Positions 12,867 through 22,300 of a stretch of 34,183 bases of DNA are shown here, piece after piece. Position 1 is the stretch's first letter. Every line of letters begins with the position of its first letter. The notes below the pieces were generated by a model. That model saw nothing but the letters and a program-made list of their open reading frames with translations. It was not told the DNA's origin and did no database searches. Made by a program: the position numbers and the translations under genes. Location: IMG/VR virus record IMGVR_UViG_3300025082_000033, positions 1 through 34,183 of that record; one strand, given 5' to 3'. This DNA comes from a virus.

Positions 12867-13295
12867 CTATGCCTTCCAGTTCAGGTAGATCTTGGCGGTG
12901 GTGGTGCCGCTGGATACCTTGACGATGGCGTAGAGCGTGTCTGCGACGTCTGGAGATGCGCCCGTGGACATGTAGTCGCGACCGATTACCACAGCGGTGC
13001 CTCCCAGAGAGGCGGTCGTCGCGCCCACGACGATGGTCGATGTGCCCTCTGGGGTCAGCGGGTAGTCACCAGCCGCATCGCGCGCCAGGTAGAAGGTGAG
13101 CGTGACGGGCGGTCCACTGAGGCTCGAGAGCTCGAAGGTGATGTCCTCAATGCGGCAGTAGGGAGGTACGTTCGCGCTGCGTGGCGCGTTCGTGCTATCT
13201 GCTGTGAGCGCGATCTTCGCGTACGTCGTGCTGAGGGCCGTGCTGTTGTTGTAGCTGAACCCAGCGCGCCTGTAGCCTCCGAAAGTGTTCGACAT
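12867..13295 (-). CDS. small beta-rich virion protein, 142 residues
   Basis: The protein starts MSNTFGGYRRAGFSYNNST and continues with strands such as VTLTFYLARDAAGDYPL, TSTIVVGAT and AKIYLNWKA. It is of the same general size and texture as the paralogous pair at 10927-11664, though I cannot align it with confidence. AGGAG lies about 8 bases upstream of the ATG. It is the first gene after the giant polyvalent gene and is separated from it by 61 bases carrying a hairpin. A decoration or tail-accessory role is inferred. Confidence 0.7.
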   Translation of the reverse strand: MSNTFGGYRRAGFSYNNSTALSTTYAKIALTADSTNAPRSANVPPYCRIEDITFELSSLSGPPVTLTFYLARDAAGDYPLTPEGTSTIVVGATTASLGGTAVVIGRDYMSTGASPDVADTLYAIVKVSSGTTTAKIYLNWKA

Positions 13296-13333
13296 GAAAT
13301 CGTCTCCTGCTGCTTGCTTATCTTATCAGTTAA

Positions 13334-13354
13334 GGCGCTGTGTTGACACAGGCC
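13334..13354 (-). terminator. weak terminator-like hairpin after the giant gene
   Basis: Just downstream of the stop codon at 13357, GGC + CTGTG pairs with CACAG + GCC (one bulged base, TTGA loop on the plus strand). The minus strand continues TTAACTGATAAG, without a run of T. It may be a leaky attenuator that lowers expression of the small virion and lysis genes, or a processing site. Confidence 0.35.
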
Positions 13355-13356
13355 AA

Positions 13357-16300
13357 TCAAGGGGGGCTGATTGAGCTCTTTTTTCTGCGAGGTATTTCAC
13401 GGCCAGCAAGCTTACCGGGTCTGGTCTCGTACACCTGGAGCATTCCAGTGCGCCGCAGAATCTCTGCTACCTGGGAGGCTGTATCCTCGGTCGATTGCTC
13501 GAACTTGGTTGCGTGCATCTGTAGATACAGCTTGTTGATCTCACTCGCAGCAGCCAGAATCTGTAGTCGTGGGTGCGCTTGGCCGATCAACGCAGGCGCT
13601 ACATCGAGCATCAGAGAAGCGACTCCAGGCGCCACGTAGTAGCGAGCCTCCCTCGTCGTCACGAGACGCTTGGCCTGTTCTCGAGTCAGCGCGGGATTCC
13701 TCTTCATCAGGTCTTCGATGTTGGCGAAGGGGTCCATCTCGGCAGGGATTTTCTTTATGGCGACCTGGCCGGTGGAGATCAGCATCTCACCAATGATGGG
13801 AGATACGCGCATGGGAGGAATGTCGGGGTCCATGCCTGCCATGGACAAGAGAGGTGCAAGCAGAGGGGCTCGATTGACCGGGAACGTGTTGAGCATGATG
13901 TTTTCAAACGCAGGCCCATACGTGTACTCTACTGCGCTCTTGGCTTCGTCTGCGGGTGTGAGTGCCTGCGCTCCTACGAACCCGATACCCAGTTGCATGA
14001 TCCCCGCGATTCCATAGACCATGTGACGCATCCCTGCAGCAATCGTGGACTCGGGAAGAGCTACCACGAAGGCTACTTCGTCTGGGTCGAGGAGTGCCTG
14101 GAACTTGCGGACAGTCTCACTCGCAGCCGGGGGAATGAGGATCACGTTTCGATCTCGCATCCAAGTACTGAGGTCTGACTTCGACGGACGACGAATCGTG
14201 TGCGCGGGGAAGCTCATTCCCTTGAGTTCCTCTCGTCGAGCCAGTTGAAGGACAGAGCTCAACTCGTAGTACTTGCCGTCTTCCAAGATCTGGTCACGGC
14301 CTCGGAAGATTATGTGCATCGCCTTGCGTACTTCGTCGTCGACATTCTCGGGGCCGCCGAAGTAGTCCTCGAGCTGAGCCCGAAGCAGGTAGTACCGAGA
14401 CTGCGTCTCTGGATCGAGGTTCGCGACGTCTACACCGTATGGGTCGACGATGCCCTCGTAGAGGATGTACGACAGTGCGTCCGAGCCTCTCTCCTGGGCA
14501 CGTCGAATGACGCCCATACGATAAGCTCCCCATGGGCTGAACATCATGTCGAACACGTGCTTGTTCGCGTTCTTCTGGAAGGCCCAGAATGGAAGCACCA
14601 TGTTGATCCACCAGCTGCGGTCGAACCCAGACATGGATCCTGCGTAGTCGTAGAGTGCATCAATGGTGAGACGTGCTGCCGTGCGAGGGTCGTAGCCTGC
14701 CTCGACCAGGGTGATCATGGCGCCGAGTCGCTCGCGCTCTGCCCAGGCCTCGGCGATGTCCGCAGTCATGTCGAGTAGGTCGTCATTGAACTGAACGAAC
14801 TTGGAGTCCGTTCTCTTAGCTGCATCGAAGAAGCTATCGATATCCTGCCTGAGAACTCTCTCGAGTGCGCGGGTGTCGAAGCTGGCGAAGATGCCTTCTT
14901 CCACAGCGATGCGTCGAAGCTCTGCTGCGTTGTAGTACTTGGTGGTGCCCCCGTGCGCGAGTGTAATGACTTCGTCGTCTCCCTTGAGCACAGAGTTGAC
15001 GTCTATCCGCCACTTGGTGCCGCTGATGGTCTGGCTGAGCTTGTCAGAGTACTTCTGCAGACCGCGCCTGATCTTCTCGAACTGGTCAGGAGACAGCACA
15101 CCTGTCTTCTGAAGTATGTGTACGCCTCCAGTAATAGGGGGAAGAGTCAGTAGATTCTGTGCAGCGATACGACTCACGCTGGCGAAGGCAGGCCTGAAGC
15201 CTACAGTCATTCCCATCTGCGTGAAGTGGTCGAAGGTGTTCATGATGAAGTACCGGGTCCTCGGGATGTAGGCACCTCGAGTCATCCTGATCTTCAAGAA
15301 CCGGTAGAAGAAATTCCCGGCATCTTGCATATCCTTCAACTCTCCTCTCCCCCGTGCACCGACCTCGAGTCGCTTGAGCGCCATGTTGACTCGATTGAGT
15401 AGCTCCTCGGGCGCCAGGTACGACTTCTTGCCGAGGAGATCCGTGGCCTCCATGAGCACTGGGTTGAGCCCGATACGCCGAGCGTACTCCATGACCTCGG
15501 GCATTATTTTCTCAGACACCTCCATACCGTTTTGCCACGCAGTGAAAGCTTCACCGACCTCTTTTCGTACAACAACGCCCACACGCACCATGTCATCCAT
15601 GGACTTCTTGGCTGCCCCGTAGCCGCCGAGCATCATGAGACCGTGTACCGCAGTAGGTTTCCCTTCTGTCTTCAAAGCTGCGGGAAGCACTCTGTCGAAC
15701 CTCTCCATGGGATTTTCCCATTCCCTCAAGAGCCCGAGCGCGTCGTCATAGTCAACTTTGCTCGCGGACTTCCCCTGTCGCGCTGTAAGTCCCGCATGAA
15801 ACAACAACGACTCGATAATCGACAAAGCCTTTACGTTGTCCTGGCGACCTCCACTGTGTAGCGCAAGCAGTATGGATTTTCCGAAATCACTCTGGCGGAA
15901 CGCATTAAGAATTTCCCCCATGTCGTCTACGGCTTCTACAGGAACGTCTTCGCCGAACCTTACTACTAATTTAGAAGCAATCTCATCAAGCTTGTCAGTC
16001 GGAGCGAGGACCAAGCCAGGCTCTCGAGTTATGCGGTAGAGGAGCCCTTTCGAGATACGCGCCTGCAGTTTAGAGTCAAGGGTTTTGAAGAGCTGCTTGA
16101 CCAAGTCCTGTGAGTCGCCCCAGTAGTTGATGCCTGATGAAGTGACAGGGCGACCAGACTTGAACGAGACAGACTTACCCGTCAAATACTTGATGCAGTT
16201 ATCGTAGTCGCCGTCTTTCGCCAGAGTGACCAGGTCACCAATGGCTTGCTGGACAGGGCGAGTAGCGCCTTCGATGCTGCGTCGAACCGGGGGAGGGAAC

Positions 16301-19300
16301 ACACGGAGGTTCGCATAAGCGTCTCCGCCGAAGATGTAATAGGTCACCAACTTGGTGAGTGTCGTGCCCTGCCCGATGTCATCTTGAAAGAATGAGCGTA
16401 CGATCTCAGCAGCAGACTCCTCGGTGACGTGTCCTCGACGAGTCCAGGGGGCTGGAGCGAGGCTGGCAGGGTTTCTCGCCTGCACGAGCTCCTCGTAAAT
16501 CTGCTGTTGAAGCTTACTGACGTCCTTCTTCGTCAAGGTGACGACACCATCTTTTGCTATGCCGATACCCGTTTCCTCCCCGATTCGGTTGAACATGATG
16601 GGCTTGTCGATGACGAGCTTTCCTGTGGTCTCGAGTTCCTTTGCCAGCTCATTGACACTGCGGGGCGCACCACCGAGACGGTTGATCTCCTTCTGAATCT
16701 CACGAAGTACATCAACGGTGTCGCCTGCCTCACGCAGCTTCTCTTCCCTGGTGTTGCGCAGCAATCGAGAGAACGCCTGCTCCTCGGTCGCGGGCTCCTG
16801 CAGTAGACGATTGAACACGCTCCGGACATCGTCGTTGATGCGGACACCAGAGTCGCCCGACAGCTTCGCGTAGACTCCGACGACGTAGTTCTTGAGCGCG
16901 GTGAACGCCTTGGTGATGTTCGCTGTAGGAGCAGTACCCGACCGGAGATAATCCTCGAATGCATCGGCGAGGATCTCTTCCGCTCGCTTGGTGATGTCAT
17001 CGGTGTCTCCGACGATGCGTGTGCCCTTGCGAACCAGGCTCGCCATCTCTGGGTCGGTCGTCTTCAGCCAGCCCAGCAAGGTGTCGATATCGTTCTCCTC
17101 CAGGTCTCGGACGAGCACCCGCGAGATGCCACGGACCGCATCTCTGAACGTGGCTCCCTCAAAGGCTTCGAGAATCACCCTACCGTCGCTTTCAAATTGG
17201 ATGATGTCCTCGACGACTTCGTCCCGTGGCGTAGCAAAGAGCGGAGCGGGCTTCTCGACCCTGGCCTTGACCTTCGGCGTCAGGTCTACAAAGGGTACTT
17301 TCTCCGGTGGCCAGGTGAAGCGGGCGTCCTCGATACCCACTGACTCGAGAGGCGCCTTCGTGTACTTCTTCACCACGCTGGGCAGGATCTTGTCGTAGAA
17401 CTCTCTGGCGGCTTCCTCAGGCATGCCGACAACTTTAGTGGCTATGTCGCCTCTCGTGAACGCCACACCGTCGTAGCCTTCGTCCGCTGCCTTGCGCAGG
17501 ATGTTCTTGACCGCGAGAGCCGTCCAGGCCTTGGTGTCCTTGAAGGGTGCGTCGGGCACGGACTCTGGGTTCTGCTTAAGAAGCGCCTCGTACTGTGGTC
17601 GAAGACGATCAATCACATTGTCGGGAATACCCAGAGATTTCCACACCTCGATGTTGGGCGTTATCGTCATATCAGGACTCAAGCCAAACTTCTTGAGTTC
17701 CTCCAAGAGTTTGCTTGACTCAACTTGATACCCGACCTGCCGGCCCCTCTGGTGCCAGTCGGACTGGATCTCTTCGACGAAGAGGATCTTCCGGCCTGCC
17801 TCGTCTACTCGGTCAGTCGCGCGGATATGAACCAAGACGTTGGGGGTGTCCCAGTGAGAGCCTTGCGCGCTGCCGAACTCGTCTTTGCGAAGGCTTTTGA
17901 ACCAGTCGCCAACCGATGTGCCATGCGCGTCGTAGCGGTCCCAAACACGATCCCAGACCTCATCATAGTCAGGTACGCTACGCCGTGTGTCTGAAGCGTT
18001 CCATCCATACCAAAGGCGCTGAACATCGGGATCGTCGAGGATCTTCTGCGACTTCATCGGACGAGTGATCAACACTTCGCGGTAGTTCGATCCCGCCTCG
18101 TCACCGTACCCACCAAGGGTGTAGGTGCCCCACTTGGTGCGTGGGATTTTCTGCTCCTTTACAAGTAAATCGAGGTTACCCTTGACGGACTCGAAATCCA
18201 TGAAAGCGTCTGAGTGCTTCAACTCTTCGGCAGCGCTTACCGCACGCTTCATGCGATCTACTTCTCTGAGCAATAGAGCCTCTTTCAGAGACGTGTAAAA
18301 ACGCTGGTCAGCTTCAGGCAGCTTGACTCCAGTAGTGGTGGCGTCTGCGATTGTCGAGTCTACGATGCGGTAAGCCTCGTCAATATCCGCCATCCGTTGT
18401 TTACGGTTGTACCCCATAGGATTGCGAAACAAATCAGCCTTGCCAGATTCAAACAGAGTCAGGACCTTTTTAGCATTAGTGCTCAAATCCTTGGATCCTG
18501 CTCTAATCGCAGCCATCTTAGCGGAACGGATTAATCCAGCAACGGAGGACTCGAAAGCACCAAAAATCTTATCTGGATTATCCTTCACCATGTGAGCCAA
18601 GGTGTTCTCGACCAGGAACCCCTTACTCGTCATGGTGTCTATAAAGTCGCGAACCATTGGCTCAACAGGAGCGTACGCCTCATCAACAGCCCTCTGCGCA
18701 GCCCTCACACGCGGAGGCATGACACCTGCCAACACCTCGTCTACGACGACGCGGTTGTTCTTCAGGTGGTCGAGTATCTCTTTCTTGGTGATCGACGTCT
18801 TGCCCTGTGCGGCAGCGTCATCGAGGAACTGCTCGATATTGGTCCACTCGATCTCTTCTCGCTTGACGCCTTTTCGGAGGGTCCGCATGACCGCTTCCGT
18901 GAGCGGAATCTCCTCGGTGCCGACGATGCGACCAGGTAGCTTCTGCGCAGCCTCCTCCAGCTTGGAGTAGTAAGTCGGTATGTCTTCATCGACCTTGCGC
19001 GGGATCGAGAGCAGAGGCGGCTCGTATATGTAACGGCGCCGTGCGCCTGGCTGTGTGAGAAGTGGGGGAGGACCTTGGCCTGCTTCTATTCGCTGTATGA
19101 CATAACGACTGCGTCCATGCATCAGCCTTTCAAGAGCCTTTACTTCTTCAAGAACAGACCCTTCCGCTTTCTCGACAATCTTGTCTATTCCCCTCCATAC
19201 AAGTCTGAAGGATACGTCGTCAGGGAAGGTCAACACCTTCTCTCTGAGCCTCTCTATCCATGCGCTAGAGTCACCGATATTATTCAGAGCATCATCTACA

Positions 19301-22300
19301 ACCTTGAAGTTGTCCGAGCCCGGATAGTTCCAGTCGTCTGGGAGATACGCCTCGGTTCTAAAGTGGTTTGCGTCTGTCTCTCCTTTGACTCCCTTCCACT
19401 CAAACGGATCTGTAGTCAGGTCTCTCTCGCCCAACTTCAATCCGGCATTGCGATCAACCCCCGGTAGCTGGCCGTCAAAAGTCCAGTCAACAGCAACGCC
19501 CTCTTTGTTGAGCACGGGCTCTTGTGTCGACTTGACTGGAGGAGCAGTCGGCTCGGGCTCAACTTTGACAAGAACACTTACTTCATCTTTTGTTTGATCA
19601 AGTATTTTCTCAGCAGGCTTCCAATTATCGAAGCCCGGACTCCACACCGAGTTGAAGCCGGAAGTATTCGCCCGAACCTTTTCAGCCATTTCGCTGCGGG
19701 TCAAGTTATGAACGGTCGTCTCGCCATCAGTCCAGGCGTAGAGCACCGGGCCTTGCTCAACTGCAGCAGCCTCTGGAAGCGGCTTGACTACAGGCGCTAC
19801 CGGTGCCTCAGTCACAGCAACTGGAGTCGGCTCGTCTATAGGCCGCACCGGGGGCGTTGGCCGCACTGGTGGTGCGGGCTCAAGCGTTGGCTGTACCGGA
19901 GGCAGTGTCGGCTCTGGGGGCCTGACTGGTAGTGGTTGTTCTCCAAGCTCTTTGGGGAAGCGCGTCTTGGCTGCCTTGAATGTGCGCTCCGAGTACTCGA
20001 TGACCCAGGCCAGGGCATTTTGCTCGTCTGCCTTGGTCAAGCCCAGCAGGTCTCCGATGATTTCGACGAACCGAGTGAGCGCATGCTTTACACCACGCGC
20101 CTCGACCGGAATGACCCGCAGAGCCTCTGCAAACTCTGGATCCGTCAACGTGTAGGCGATGATCTCTTCGGCGCGACGAGGCCCGCCCAAGACAGACTTG
20201 TCTGCTATGTGCTCGAAGAGAGCTTTTTGGCTCGACGGGAGATCCGGCTTCTTGAGCTGGTTCTTTGCGTACTCTACGACCTCGGCGGCGAGACGATCCA
20301 GGTCATTATAGGCTACGGCGCGTGCTCGTCTAGCCCAGTTACCGCCTTCCTTGAACTCTCTTTTACCAGCCTGCAACGCAGCGGACGTGGCAGCGTGGAT
20401 TAACTCGTGTACAAGAGTCTGCTCTGTGAGCCCCGTATCGGTCCAGCCTGCGCCTGAAATCTTTATGCCGTTCGCGTCATAAGAGCCGAGCTTGTCAAGC
20501 TTCAGAAGCTCTCTCTCCCTCTGGTTCGACGTGATCTTGAAGTTGATGTCCTTCGAGATGAGGCCCTTGATCCGCTTGCAGAGTTCTCGCGTGACATCGA
20601 GCTCACCGTACTTGGTGAGCCACTCGACTACGTCTTCGGCCTTCTTCATTCCACCGATGTGGTCCCACAGGACAGTCGGCTCCAGTCCATCCATGCGAGC
20701 ACGGGGCGACCCAAACTTGAGCGCCTGACCATCTGGTCCTGTCGGCAACTCTCTCGCAGCAACCACAGGGAGAGCCTGTCGTGGGGGCGCTCCAGAGAGT
20801 TGTGGGGGCACTATGGGAGCGGTAGGTGATACGGGAGCAACAGGCGGTGTTGCGGGAGGTGGTTCAGGCGCACCTGGCTTCTTGGTCGCTTCTGCCTCTT
20901 TGAAACGGAACCGGGTGTTCCACCAGTCCGACTTGGGCAGCCCGTTCTTCCGCTGCCACATCCCGGCTCTCGCGTCGAGTATGCGCGCAAACTGGTCGGC
21001 TCTCTCAGGGCTGACCTTGAAGTTCTTCTGTAGAATCCGCGAGAACTGGTGGCCTTCGGGAGAGACCTCGAAGTAGTGCTGGAACTTCTTGTAGATGTTC
21101 GACGCAATCTCGGTGTACTCGAGATTGAACTTGTCCATGAGCAGCTTCCGCGCCATGAGGTGCGCGCCTGCCCGAATCTCGATGTTCAGGTCGAGCGCGT
21201 CCTCCACCCTGGACAACAGCTTGCCGACCGCAACGTAGTTGTCCTCGTCTACGGCGAAGGCGCCTGCCTTGGCAGCAAGATCATCGAGTCGCTTCTCAAG
21301 AGCCACCACCTCTTTTGCGTCCTTCAGCTTGAGCCGCTCGACAATCGCCTTCTTTGCCTTCTCGGCGTCCGTGAGAAAGTCCGCCATCAGACCGGGCTTC
21401 GGGCCACCGACGAGAATCGCCTTGAGCTTCGCCGCAGTGGCCTCACCGAGCCCCTTTGCATAGTCGGCTTCCTTGAGCGACTTCAAAAAAGCTGTATCGA
21501 GTAGCTGTGCGCGCGTTGCCGGGTTATTGAGCGCTTGCTTGGCGGACTCCAACTTTTCGCGTTTGGTGTGAAATCCGAAGATCCGATCTCTGCGCGTAAG
21601 CACATCGCCTTCTTCGGTTGTCTTGATCACTCGAAGAGATGCTGGGTGTGCGTGGAGCCACTCACCTTGAAGGCGTGAAGGCAGCAGATCGTTCAGTGCC
21701 CTGGCTCCCACTGACAAGATGTCGTCATTGTTCGCCGTACTCGCGAGCACCGACCCAATCGCATCGACGTCTCGCATGACTGTGTCGCCATACTTCGGGT
21801 CCTTGAAGAGATTGGCCTCGAGCATTGCCGCTGTCTTGAGCGCTTCCGGGTCTCCATCAGAGAGGCTCTTGATGACTTTTCCGAGCTCACTCGCCGCCTC
21901 TGCCGCGTCTTTCGCTGAGCCCTTGAACTTGAGGATACGGCTGCCGAGCTTTGACACAGCCACAGCACCCAGCAGTAGATCTGGTGTCAGCACAGAAGCC
22001 GCGAACCCAAGTAAGTGCATCGGTATCGACGTCCACCTACCCGCTGCCTTGGCTGCTTCAGACTCCCCGAGAGTGAAGAACAGGTTTCTACGCTCGGCAA
22101 CGGCACGCTTCATCGCGTCGAGAAGGCTCTCGGTTTCCTTCTTCGTGACAGCCCCTGCAATCACCTTCTCGGGGATGTCCATCAGCTCGAAGAACCACTT
22201 CAGGCCACTCTCCTGGCGCAGGACGACCTGTCCTTCGTTGTTGACGCCGACGATCTCGACGATGGGCATGAACGCCTGACCCCACGTCTTGTTCTCCGCC

